Origin: an uncultured Adlercreutzia sp.
GTDB lineage: Bacteria > Actinomycetota > Coriobacteriia > Coriobacteriales > Eggerthellaceae
Reading direction: 5' to 3'
Length of the DNA stretch: 31,796 nt
Assembly (NCBI RefSeq): GCF_958431955.1
Contig: NZ_CAUASN010000028.1
Coordinates: 1 to 31,796 of the forward strand
Shown here one piece after another: positions 8,376 through 15,530 of the stretch. The notes beneath the pieces are model-generated. The model was given only the letters and a program-made list of their open reading frames with translations, was not told the origin of the DNA and did not search any database. A program made the translations under genes and the position numbers. Every line of letters starts with the position of its first letter. Position 1 is the stretch's first letter.

Positions 8376-8389
8376 CGGCCAAGCCTCCA

Positions 8390-8437
8390 AATTCACATGG
8401 ATTGACGAGGGGTTTTACGCCCAATTCGCATGGATCG
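8390..8437 (+). repeat. Two 15-bp direct repeats, candidate operator for the adjacent LuxR regulator
   Basis: AATTCACATGGATTG (8390-8404) and AATTCGCATGGATCG (8423-8437) agree at 13 of 15 positions and are 33 bp apart, close to three helical turns. The second copy abuts TTGATT (8438-8443), a plausible -35; no good -10 follows at 17 bp, as in activator-dependent promoters. They lie 100-150 bp ahead of the reductase ATG. A small hairpin (8484-8489 with 8495-8500) is in the leader. Confidence 0.5.
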
Positions 8438-8539
8438 TTGATTCCCAGATCGTCCGTTTCGGCGCATGATGGCCCTGCGCTCGGCGGGTCGGATGCCCGC
8501 AGACGCGGAACCGTTGACGATCATCTAGGAGGGATCAAC

Positions 8540-10384
8540 ATGGAAGCGAGCATGAATCGACGCAACTTCTTGAAGGGCGCCGCGGCCATGACGGGGGCAG
8601 CTGCCTTCGCCATGGGGCTGACTGGCTGTGCGCCCACGACCCAGAGCGAGGCCCTGGCCCAGGCGGGCGACGGCCAGTGGGGCTCCTTCGACGGCGACGG
8701 GGTCTATACCCCCTCGTTCCTCGTCGCGCCGGAGCCGGTGGACGAATCGGCGCTCGTGGAGACCGTGGAGGCCGATGTGGTCGTGGTGGGCATGGGCCTT
8801 GCCGGCATCTGCGCCGCCCGGGCGGCCCTGGAGGAGGGCGCGAGCGTCATCTGCCTGGAGAAGGGCGCCGAGTACCATCTCCACTCCCATCAGATCACGG
8901 CCATCAACTCGAAGGTGGCCAAGGAGCAGGGAGTGGAATTCTCCGACGAGCAGCTCGAGGGTGTGCTGCGCCAGATGGTGGCCGATGGCCGCGCTCGCGG
9001 CAACTACAACCTCATCAAGCACATGGTCTACCACTGCGGCGAGGACTTCGACTGGTATCTCGAGAAGTGCCCGAGCTACACTGTGCTCGACGCCGCCCAG
9101 ACGGCGGGGGAGACCGATCTTGACTACGAGGCCATTCTGAACATCTGCACCGCGGGCCTGGCTGCGAAGGCCGGACGCCACTTCGACGACGTGACCGAGG
9201 AGCGTGAGGAGGCGGCCCGCGCGGGTGCCCCCTACATCAACCTGTTCAACCATCCCGTGAACCCTAACTGGAACACCGACGACGAGATGTACCCCATGTA
9301 CGCCTCGGTGGTCGTCGTTGAGCCCGAGCACACCTATGTGGGCAAGTACTCCGCCGAGTTCGTCGAGCAGGGCGCCGACGTGCGCTACGCGGTGTGGGCG
9401 CGCCAGCTGGCCCAGGACGAGAGCGGGCGCGTGACGGGGGTCTACTTCGAAGACGAGAAGGGGAACATGGCGAAGGCCGTGGCCAAAAACGGCGTCATCC
9501 TGGCCACGGGCAACTTCTCGAGCAATCCGGCCATGATCGACTACTACGTGCGCTCGGCGGCCGAGTTGGAGCCGACAGGCTGGCCCGAGGTGGATGCCAA
9601 GGGCGACGTGACGAACGTGGGCGACGGCATCAGCCTGGCCGCCTGGGCGGGCGCGGCCATCGACCGCTCGGAGACCATGACCTACGTCTGCGATTCCTAC
9701 GGCGGTGCCATGGGCTGCAATCCGTTTCTGCTGGTGGACGGCTTGGGCAATCGCTTCATGAACGAGGACGTGACCGGCGAGGTGTTCGGCGCCAAGTCGA
9801 TGCGCGTGCCCGGGAAGGTCATGTGGCAGATCTTCGACGACGACTTCCCGGAGCAGGTCTCCCACATGCCGGTGGGCCATCGCTGCTACTGGCGCATCAC
9901 CGAGAGCTACGACGATATCCCGATGGGGCACCTGTTCGATCCCATCGGCACCATGACGCGTGCCGAGGTGGAGAAGATGAGCCAGTTCAAGGCCGATACG
10001 CTCGAGGAGCTGGCCGAGCAGATGGGTGTGCCCGCCGATGCTCTCGTCGCCACGATCGACCGATACAACGAGCTGCACGACAAGGGCGTCGACGAGGACT
10101 TCGGCAAGCGGGCCGACCGCCTGGCGCCCGTGCGCAAGGCCCCCTTCTACGCAACCGCCATCACACCGCCGAAGTTCCGCAACACGGTGGGCGGCGTCAT
10201 GAGCGACGAGCACGTCCACGCTCTGGATGCCGATAACATGCCGATTCCGGGTCTGTACCTCGCCGGCTCCATGGTGGGCAACCGGTTCCACGGCTGCTAC
10301 CCCAACACCAACATGGGCCAGAACCACGCCGGCTGCATCGTCTACGGCCGCTTGGCGGGGCAGAACGCCGCGAAGAACCTCTAG
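8540..10384 (+). CDS. Tat-exported FAD-binding reductase (fumarate reductase/flavocytochrome c flavoprotein family)
   Basis: A 614-residue FAD_binding_2 protein. The N-terminus has a twin-arginine signal (RRNFLKG, residues 7-13), a hydrophobic Ala-rich stretch and LTGC at 27-30, so it may be a Tat-exported lipoprotein anchored at Cys30. The Rossmann motif is GMGLAG (84-89), with E107 at the end of the second strand. The C-terminal FAD region has TVGGVM and IPGLYLAGSMVGNRFHG..PNTNMGQNHAGCIVYGRLAG. No CxxCH haem motif and no neighbouring cytochrome or membrane anchor gene is present. Such enzymes act as extracytoplasmic terminal reductases for enoates, urocanate, steroids, cardiac glycosides and similar acceptors; the substrate here cannot be read from the sequence. 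ATG 8540 is chosen over 8552 because AGGAGG (8527-8532) is ideally spaced. Probably controlled by the LuxR-type gene upstream. Confidence 0.9.
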   Translation: MEASMNRRNFLKGAAAMTGAAAFAMGLTGCAPTTQSEALAQAGDGQWGSFDGDGVYTPSFLVAPEPVDESALVETVEADVVVVGMGLAGICAARAALEEGASVICLEKGAEYHLHSHQITAINSKVAKEQGVEFSDEQLEGVLRQMVADGRARGNYNLIKHMVYHCGEDFDWYLEKCPSYTVLDAAQTAGETDLDYEAILNICTAGLAAKAGRHFDDVTEEREEAARAGAPYINLFNHPVNPNWNTDDEMYPMYASVVVVEPEHTYVGKYSAEFVEQGADVRYAVWARQLAQDESGRVTGVYFEDEKGNMAKAVAKNGVILATGNFSSNPAMIDYYVRSAAELEPTGWPEVDAKGDVTNVGDGISLAAWAGAAIDRSETMTYVCDSYGGAMGCNPFLLVDGLGNRFMNEDVTGEVFGAKSMRVPGKVMWQIFDDDFPEQVSHMPVGHRCYWRITESYDDIPMGHLFDPIGTMTRAEVEKMSQFKADTLEELAEQMGVPADALVATIDRYNELHDKGVDEDFGKRADRLAPVRKAPFYATAITPPKFRNTVGGVMSDEHVHALDADNMPIPGLYLAGSMVGNRFHGCYPNTNMGQNHAGCIVYGRLAGQNAAKNL

Positions 10385-10408
10385 TCCGCACTCTGCCCTC
10401 TCCCTCTC

Positions 10409-10445
10409 ACCCCGCCGCCCCCTCCCCGCGGCGGGGTTGGTTTTT
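10409..10445 (+). terminator. Intrinsic terminator after the flavoprotein gene
   Basis: A perfect 10-bp GC-rich stem (10409-10418 with 10428-10437), 9-nt loop, then TGG and a five-base T run (10441-10445). It closes the LuxR/reductase module 25 bp after the stop. Confidence 0.88.
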
Positions 10446-10493
10446 ATGGGGGAGGGCACTCAAAATCCACGGGGGCGCTCTTGGGGGCTGCGC

Positions 10494-10499
10494 TATACT
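10494..10499 (+). promoter_or_regulatory. Candidate -10 for the DUF1846 gene
   Basis: TATACT stands out in GC-rich surroundings, 68 bp before the ATG and downstream of the terminator at 10409. No matching -35 at standard spacing. Confidence 0.4.
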
Positions 10500-10567
10500 A
10501 TCGAAGTTGCGCGGAGACGCCTCGGGTTTTCGCGTATGCCGCCCGATCGACGAGAAAGCGAGCCTGT

Positions 10568-12049
10568 ATGCGCGAGGGATTCGACAACGACAAGTACATC
10601 GAGTTGCAGGCGGAGCGCATCCGCGAGCGCATCGACCAGTTCGGCGGCAAGCTGTACCTGGAGTTCGGCGGCAAGCTCTTCGACGACTACCATGCTTCCC
10701 GGGTGCTGCCCGGCTTCAAGCCCGACACGAAGATCTCCATGCTGCAGTCCATGAAGGACGAGGTGGAGATCGTCATCGCCATCAACGCCAACGACATCGA
10801 GCGCTCGAAGGTGCGCGGGGATTTGGGCATCACCTACGACGAGGACGTGCTACGCCTCATGGACATCTTCCGCTCCATGGGCTTCAAGGTGGGTTCCGTC
10901 GTCATCACCCGCTACGCCAACCAGCCCAACGCCGATCTGTTCCGCAAGCGGCTCACGGCCATGGGCATCACGAGCTATCTGCACTATCCCATTCCCGGCT
11001 ATCCCAACGACATCGACCACATCGTCTCGGACGAGGGCTTCGGCAAGAACGAGTACATCGAGACGGAGCGCCCGCTCGTGGTGGTGACGGCTCCCGGCCC
11101 CGGCTCCGGCAAGATGGCCACCTGTCTCTCGCAGCTCTACCACGAGCATAAGCGCGGGGTGACGGCGGGCTACGCCAAGTACGAGACCTTCCCCATCTGG
11201 AACCTGCCGCTCACGCACCCGGTGAACATCGCCTACGAGGCGGCCACGGCCGATCTGGACGACGACAACATCATCGACCCGTTCCACTTGGAGGCCTACG
11301 GCGAGACCACGGTGAACTACAACCGCGACGTGGAGATCTTCCCCGTGCTGCGCGCCACGATGGAGCGCATCTCGGGGACGTGCCCGTACCAGTCGCCCAC
11401 GGACATGGGCGTGAACATGGCGGGCGTGGCCATCTCCGACGACGCGGTCTGCCGCGATGCCGGCAACAACGAGATCGTGCGCCGCTACTTCCAGACCGCC
11501 GAGGAGATCAAGCGCACCGGCGTGGGGGAGGAGGCCCTGAAGAAGATCGAGCTGCTTATGAACCAGGCGGGCATCAACCAGAACCTCTCGCCCGCCCGTT
11601 CGGCCGCGCTTTTGAAGGAGGAGACCACGGGAGGCCCGGCCGGCGCCATGGTGCTGCCCGACGGGCGCGTGGTCACCGGCAAGACGGGCAACCTTCTGGG
11701 CGCGGCCTCGGCCCTGCTCATGAACGCGCTCAAGGGCGTGTCGGGGGTCGACGACGAACTCTACGTCATCTCCGACGACGTGCTCGAGCCCATCTGCCAT
11801 CTGAAGACGGAGCATCTGCGCAGCCACAACCCGCGCCTGCACTCCGATGAGACCCTGCTGGCGCTGTCCATCTCCTCGGTGAGCAACCCACTCGCGGAGA
11901 AGCTCATCGACAACGCCGACAAGCTGCGGGGCTGCGACGCCTACTTCTCGGTCATCATCTCGGCGGCCGACGAGAAGCTCTACCGCACGCTGGGCATCAA
12001 CGTGTGCTGCGAGCCGAAGTACGAGCAGCACCGCTACTACCACAAGTAA
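10568..12049 (+). CDS. DUF1846 (UPF0371) family protein
   Basis: A 493-residue soluble protein starting MREGFDNDKYIELQAERIRERIDQF, matching the DUF1846 family found in many anaerobes and Firmicutes. Visible features: APGPGSGKMATC at 176-186, which resembles a phosphate-binding loop; YPIPGYPNDIDHIVSDEGFG earlier; and TGKTGNLLGAASALLMNALK in the second half. No signal peptide or membrane segment. The biochemical function is not established to my knowledge. The frame is open from 10481, but that part has no ribosome-binding site and precedes the family start. The next gene begins nine bases after the stop without its own clear Shine-Dalgarno sequence, so the two are likely translationally coupled. 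Confidence 0.88.
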   Translation: MREGFDNDKYIELQAERIRERIDQFGGKLYLEFGGKLFDDYHASRVLPGFKPDTKISMLQSMKDEVEIVIAINANDIERSKVRGDLGITYDEDVLRLMDIFRSMGFKVGSVVITRYANQPNADLFRKRLTAMGITSYLHYPIPGYPNDIDHIVSDEGFGKNEYIETERPLVVVTAPGPGSGKMATCLSQLYHEHKRGVTAGYAKYETFPIWNLPLTHPVNIAYEAATADLDDDNIIDPFHLEAYGETTVNYNRDVEIFPVLRATMERISGTCPYQSPTDMGVNMAGVAISDDAVCRDAGNNEIVRRYFQTAEEIKRTGVGEEALKKIELLMNQAGINQNLSPARSAALLKEETTGGPAGAMVLPDGRVVTGKTGNLLGAASALLMNALKGVSGVDDELYVISDDVLEPICHLKTEHLRSHNPRLHSDETLLALSISSVSNPLAEKLIDNADKLRGCDAYFSVIISAADEKLYRTLGINVCCEPKYEQHRYYHK

Positions 12050-12058
12050 TTCTGCGCT

Positions 12059-12820
12059 ATGGAACAGCTCTTCGCGGACGGGGCGCTCACGGTGCCCTTC
12101 GGGGCCGACTTCTTCAGCGTGGCCGTCGGCGTCATCACCGGCGCCATGTTCGCCTGCGACCGCAAGCTCGACATCGTGGGCACCATCGTGCTCGGGCTTC
12201 TGACGGCCTACGGCGGCGGCATCATCCGCGATCTGCTGCTCCAGGACGATGGGGTGTACTTCATGCAGTACCCCGATGTCATCCTCATCTGCATCGGCCT
12301 GGCGGTGTTCGTCTTCTACTTCCGCGGGCTGTTCCGCCACTCGGGGCAGGTGCTCTTCTTCGCCGACGCGCTGTCGGTGGCGCTGTTCGCGCTTGCCGGC
12401 GCCAACAAGGCCTTCGCCTGCGGCGAGGGTTTTATCATGGTGGTCATCTTGGGCGCGCTCACCAGCGTGGGCGGCGGCGCTTTGCGCGATATATCGGTGG
12501 GGGAGACCCCGGGCGTGTTCCAGCGCTCGAACTTCTACGCGGTGGCCGGCTTCGGCGGCGCGCTCGTGTTCGCGGCCATGGCCTTTGCCGCAGCGCCGCC
12601 CGTGCTCGCGGGCTGCGCCTGCGTGTTCACCGTGGTGTTCCTCCGCTACCTCTCGGTGTTCTACGACTGGAAGACGGCCGACGAGGCCGACCTCACCCCG
12701 AAGGTGGCCCACGGGGCGGTGAGGGCCAAGGACTGGTGCGGCGAGCTGTTCCGCCGGGCCACCCTGCACCGCCGCCAAGCCCCCTCCGAGCGCGGTATGT
12801 TCCGCCGGCGCAAGGGCTGA
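12059..12820 (+). CDS. UPF0126 / TRIC-like small membrane protein
   Basis: A 253-residue integral membrane protein with about seven transmembrane helices in two repeats. Each repeat carries the family signature: GGGIIRD at 52-58 and GGGALRD at 138-144, the latter followed by VGETPGVF. This is the UPF0126 (YicG/YvgT) family, whose members are structurally related to trimeric intracellular cation channels and have been proposed to move amino acids or ions; the substrate here is unknown. The C-terminal 50 residues are soluble and basic (ends RRRKG). No clear ribosome-binding site precedes the ATG, and the stop of the DUF1846 gene is 9 bp away, suggesting coupling. Confidence 0.87.
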   Translation: MEQLFADGALTVPFGADFFSVAVGVITGAMFACDRKLDIVGTIVLGLLTAYGGGIIRDLLLQDDGVYFMQYPDVILICIGLAVFVFYFRGLFRHSGQVLFFADALSVALFALAGANKAFACGEGFIMVVILGALTSVGGGALRDISVGETPGVFQRSNFYAVAGFGGALVFAAMAFAAAPPVLAGCACVFTVVFLRYLSVFYDWKTADEADLTPKVAHGAVRAKDWCGELFRRATLHRRQAPSERGMFRRRKG

Positions 12821-12918
12821 GGGGCGCCCTACGGAATCGTGACGGGCACCTGAGCGCTCCTTTCGGGACGCGCCCGCAGTGCCATACTGGGAAAAACGCC
12901 GTTGCAAGGAGTCTGACT

Positions 12919-13986
12919 ATGGCCGATACCGCATCTATCGAAACCGCCGCTGCCGCCCCGCGCATCCTCATCGTGTACACGGGCGGCACCATCGGCATGA
13001 CCGAGGACTTGGCTACCGGCGCTCTTGTGCCCTTCAGCTTCGACCACCTGATGAGAAACGTGCCGAAGATCGGCCGGCTCGGTTATGCGCTCGACCACGT
13101 GGAGCTTGACCCGCCCATCGATTCCTCGAACATGAATCCGGCCATCTGGGCGAAGGTGGCGAAGATGATCGTCGACGCCTACGACCGCTTCGACGGGTTC
13201 GTGGTGCTGCACGGCACCGACACCATGGCGTATACGGCTTCGGCCCTGTCGTTCATGCTGCCGGGCCTCGCCAAGCCGGTCATCCTCACGGGTAGCCAGC
13301 TGCCCATCGGCGAGATTCGCGAGGACGGCACCGAGAACCTCATCACCGCCCTGCAGATCGCCGCCGCCCGGCGCGCCGACGGAGGCCCCATGGTGCAGGA
13401 GGTGGCCATCGCCTTCGGGCGCCATCTGTGGCGGGGCAACCGCGCCACGAAGGTAAGCTCCACCAACTTCGGCGCCTTCAGGTCGTTCAACTACCCGCCT
13501 TTGGCCGATATGGACCTGCACATCGTCTACCGGGAGAAGCTCCTGGCCCGTCCCGACGTGACGGCCAAGCTCGCGCCGGCCTACGCCATGGACGACGCGG
13601 TGGCGGTGACCTCCCTGTACCCCGGCATCACCGAGGCCGTGCTGCGCCCCCAGCTCGAGGCGCCGGGCGTGAAGGCCATCGTGCTGCGCACCTTCGGTGC
13701 CGGCAACGCGCCCACCGAGTCGTGGTTCACCGCGTGTGTGGCCGATGCGGTGCGGGCGGGGAAGGTGATCGTGAATGTGACCCAGTGTCCCGCCGGCGGC
13801 GTGGAGGAGAAGCGCTACGCCACCGGCGACGCCCTGGCGCGGGCCGGCGTGGTGTCGGGCCTCGACATGACCTGCGAGGCGGCGCTTACGAAACTCATGC
13901 ACTTGTTCGGCCAGGGCCTTTCGGCCGTCGAGGTGGCCGCCGCCGTGACGCGCCCCCTCGCCGGCGAGCTTACGATAGCTGAATAA
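12919..13986 (+). CDS. L-asparaginase, type I (cytosolic)
   Basis: A 355-residue enzyme hydrolysing L-asparagine to aspartate and ammonia. The first catalytic motif is YTGGTIG (Thr24 as nucleophile) and the second is HGTDTMAYTASALSF (Thr100-Asp101); DSSN near 68-71 binds substrate, and RGNRATK matches the cytosolic AnsA-type rather than the periplasmic type II. No signal peptide is present (MADTASIETAAAAPRILIVYTGG), agreeing with a cytosolic enzyme. The start ATG has AAGGAG seven bases upstream; the frame is open further upstream but antisense-like and without a start signal. A weak CATACT (12883-12888) could be a -10. Gene symbol would be ansA by analogy; glutaminase side activity or tRNA-linked roles cannot be excluded. 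Confidence 0.92.
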   Translation: MADTASIETAAAAPRILIVYTGGTIGMTEDLATGALVPFSFDHLMRNVPKIGRLGYALDHVELDPPIDSSNMNPAIWAKVAKMIVDAYDRFDGFVVLHGTDTMAYTASALSFMLPGLAKPVILTGSQLPIGEIREDGTENLITALQIAAARRADGGPMVQEVAIAFGRHLWRGNRATKVSSTNFGAFRSFNYPPLADMDLHIVYREKLLARPDVTAKLAPAYAMDDAVAVTSLYPGITEAVLRPQLEAPGVKAIVLRTFGAGNAPTESWFTACVADAVRAGKVIVNVTQCPAGGVEEKRYATGDALARAGVVSGLDMTCEAALTKLMHLFGQGLSAVEVAAAVTRPLAGELTIAE

Positions 13987-14018
13987 CGGCTTGTCCGGGC
14001 GCGGCTGCGGCGGTGTCC

Positions 14019-14136
14019 GGCGGGGGCCAGGGAGCATACCTCCATGCTCAGACAGTCCTCGCTCGGCGGAAATGCCCGCCGGGCATTTCCGTTCGCTGCG
14101 GAACTGCGCGTGGAGGTATGCTCCCTGGCCCCCGCC
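14019..14136. repeat. 118-bp palindromic intergenic element with nested hairpin
   Basis: The outer arms (14019-14044 and 14111-14136) form a perfect 26-bp inverted repeat. Inside lies a second perfect inverted repeat, 11 bp with a 3-nt loop (14067-14077 and 14081-14091). The parts in between are only loosely complementary (e.g. 14048-14062 against 14093-14109). It fills the gap between convergent asparaginase and xer genes. There is no T run, so it is not an ordinary intrinsic terminator. It looks like a REP/MITE-like mobile or dispersed palindrome, but copy number cannot be judged from one window. Confidence 0.75.
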
Positions 14137-14171
14137 TGCTCAACCAGGGCTGGGCGTAGAGGGACGCTTGC

Positions 14172-15089
14172 CTACATCTTGTCACGGGGGTGGGCGTGGG
14201 CGTATTCCTCGTGGAGGTGGGTGCGGTCGAGATGCGTGTACACCTGCAGGGTGGACATGTCGGCGTGCCCCAGTATCTCCTGGAGCACGCGCAGGTCGGC
14301 GCCGCCCTTCAGCATGTGGGTGGCGAACGAGTGGCGCAGGGTATGGGGGTGCAGATCGTAGCGGTTGACGGCCCGGCCCGCCTTGCGCACCAGGTTGAAC
14401 ACGCTCTGGCGCCCGAGGCGGCCGCCCCGCTGGTTCAGGAACACCGCCGCCTGGGAATCGGGGTTCGCGGCCCCCGCCGCTCGGGCGAGGCTCGGGCGGC
14501 CCTCGGCCAGATATCGCCGCAGGGCGGCATCGGCCGCGCCGGCGATGGGCACGATGCGCTCCTTGGCCCCCTTGCCGAATACGCGCAGGAATCCGTCGTC
14601 GAGGTACAGGTTCTCCAGGTTCAGGCCGCACACCTCGCTCACGCGCATGCCGCAGCCGTAGAGTACTTCCAGAATGGCGCGGTCGCGCAGCCCGCTCGGG
14701 CGCTCGTCGATGTAGGCGTCCAGCATGCGCCCCACCTCTTCGATGGAGAGCACATCGGGCAGCCGCTCGGCGGTCCGCGGCGCTCCCACCCCGTCGGCGG
14801 GGTTGTCGGCGGCGAGCCCCTCGCGCACGAGGAACTTGTGGTAGCCGCGCACTGCCGATAGGCGGCGCCGCACGGTGGAAGCGGCCAGGTTCGCCTCCAC
14901 GAGGCTCTTCTCGAAGGCCACCACGGCCGCGCGGTCGATGTCGCCGCAGCCCTCCACACCCCTCCCGTCGAGGAACGATAGGTACTCCTCGAGGTCGCGC
15001 CGGTAGGCATCGGCGGTGCGCGGCGACGCCCCGCGCTCGATGCGCAGGTGCGACAAGTACTCGTCCAGGGCGTTCTCCAATTCGAACAC
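14172..15089 (-). CDS. xerC: Tyrosine recombinase XerC/XerD
   Basis: A 305-residue site-specific recombinase resolving chromosome dimers at dif. The N-terminal SAM-like core-binding domain (ALDEYLSHLRIERGASPRTADAYRRDL) is followed by the catalytic domain with R149 (CGMRVSE), K173/K176 (GKGAKER), H249-x-x-R252 (HTLRHSFATHML), H275 (LGHADMST) and nucleophile Y284 (YTHLD). The ending THLDRTHLHEEYAHAHPRDK looks more like XerC than XerD, but only one Xer is in view and the assignment between them is uncertain. The start is GTG at 15089 with AAGGAGG just upstream, giving the family's usual length. A TACAAT (minus strand, 15114-15119) is a likely -10. The open frame continues upstream to a TTG at 15296, see rejected items. 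A recombinase gene just ahead of the dcw cluster suits a chromosome segregation/division neighbourhood. Confidence 0.9.
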   Translation of the reverse strand: MFELENALDEYLSHLRIERGASPRTADAYRRDLEEYLSFLDGRGVEGCGDIDRAAVVAFEKSLVEANLAASTVRRRLSAVRGYHKFLVREGLAADNPADGVGAPRTAERLPDVLSIEEVGRMLDAYIDERPSGLRDRAILEVLYGCGMRVSEVCGLNLENLYLDDGFLRVFGKGAKERIVPIAGAADAALRRYLAEGRPSLARAAGAANPDSQAAVFLNQRGGRLGRQSVFNLVRKAGRAVNRYDLHPHTLRHSFATHMLKGGADLRVLQEILGHADMSTLQVYTHLDRTHLHEEYAHAHPRDKM

Positions 15090-15113
15090 GGCGCCTCCTT
15101 CGTTTCGGGTGCC

Positions 15114-15119
15114 ATTGTA
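15114..15119 (-). promoter_or_regulatory. Candidate -10 for xerC
   Basis: TACAAT on the minus strand, 25 bp ahead of the GTG start. No -35 recognised at standard spacing. Its presence argues for the short xerC start. Confidence 0.45.
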
Positions 15120-15247
15120 CCGCTTCGGCTCCGTCTGCGGCCGGTCCCGCGCGGTCGCCCGGCGCCGCGGGTGCCGCTCGCGGGCCCGCTGCGCACAGGC
15201 TCTCCAAATCTCGGTCATACCGAGCGCGCAAACGGATCCCGGCGGAG

Positions 15248-15256
15248 TTATCCACA
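15248..15256 (+). other. Consensus DnaA box
   Basis: TTATCCACA is an exact match to the strict DnaA-binding 9-mer. It is single in this intergenic region. The next 100 bp (about 15284-15335) are unusually AT-rich for this genome and include an inverted repeat ATATGT/ACATAT (15307-15323). It could mark DnaA control of xerC or of the dcw cluster; one box is not an origin. Confidence 0.5.
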
Positions 15257-15373
15257 ATGAGTGCAAAGCATGAGCATATCTAGTGGTGGATTCCAAAATT
15301 CTCCTTATATGTATACAACATATTGATTATTCCTGAAAGCCTGCAGGGTCGTTCTCTATATCTTGCGGGTAAC

Positions 15374-15435
15374 AAAGTGGGGCAAAAGTAAGGTAAAAGT
15401 GGGACGAAATGTTGCGAAGTGGGGCGTTGTGGGGT
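15374..15435 (+). promoter_or_regulatory. Phased GTGGG repeats, predicted MraZ operator
   Basis: Exact GTGGG copies begin at 15377, 15399, 15419 and 15429, with a degenerate copy (GTAAGG) at 15388. The steps (22, 20, 10; 11 to the degenerate copy) are multiples of about one helical turn, so all face one side of the DNA. Characterised MraZ proteins bind TGGGN repeats spaced 10 bp apart upstream of mraZ, and repress their own operon. The last two copies lie inside the spacer of the promoter at 15412-15440. Confidence 0.8.
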
Positions 15436-15440
15436 AATAT
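15412..15440 (+). promoter_or_regulatory. Main promoter of the dcw cluster (Pmra)
   Basis: TTGCGA (15412-15417), a 17-bp spacer and TAATAT (15435-15440) make a good sigma-70-type promoter about 90 bp before the mraZ start. Transcription should begin near 15447. The MraZ repeats overlap it. Confidence 0.72.
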
Positions 15441-15442
15441 GC

Positions 15443-15501
15443 ATCCCGTGGAAAACGACCGAGCGGGATTTCGAAACGCACTACACACGAAATCAAATCC
15501 C
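15443..15501 (+). promoter_or_regulatory. mraZ leader with mutually exclusive hairpins
   Basis: Three stems share bases: ATCCCG/CGGGAT (15443-15448 with 15464-15469), GATTTCG/CGAAATC (15467-15473 with 15488-15494), and GGGATTT/AAATCCC (15465-15471 with 15495-15501). Only one of the overlapping pairs can form at once. No T run follows, so ordinary transcription attenuation is not evident. The first stem may be partly outside the transcript. Confidence 0.35.
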
Positions 15502-15530
15502 ACTCAAAACGCAGCAGGGGAAAGGAAGCC

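Noticed and set aside
14044..14361. Short plus-strand frame running through the 118-bp palindrome into xerC antisense.
   Set aside because: It starts inside the inverted repeat, has no ribosome-binding site and ends in the shadow of xerC.
15087..15296. In-frame upstream start for xerC (TTG 15296 with AGGAG four bases ahead), adding 69 residues.
   Set aside because: The GTG at 15089 has a better AAGGAGG site, gives the family's usual length, and a likely -10 (15114-15119) lies inside the proposed extension. The extra residues match nothing in Xer proteins.
15248..15440. Chromosome replication origin.
   Set aside because: Only one DnaA box is found, and no dnaA, dnaN or gyrase genes are near.
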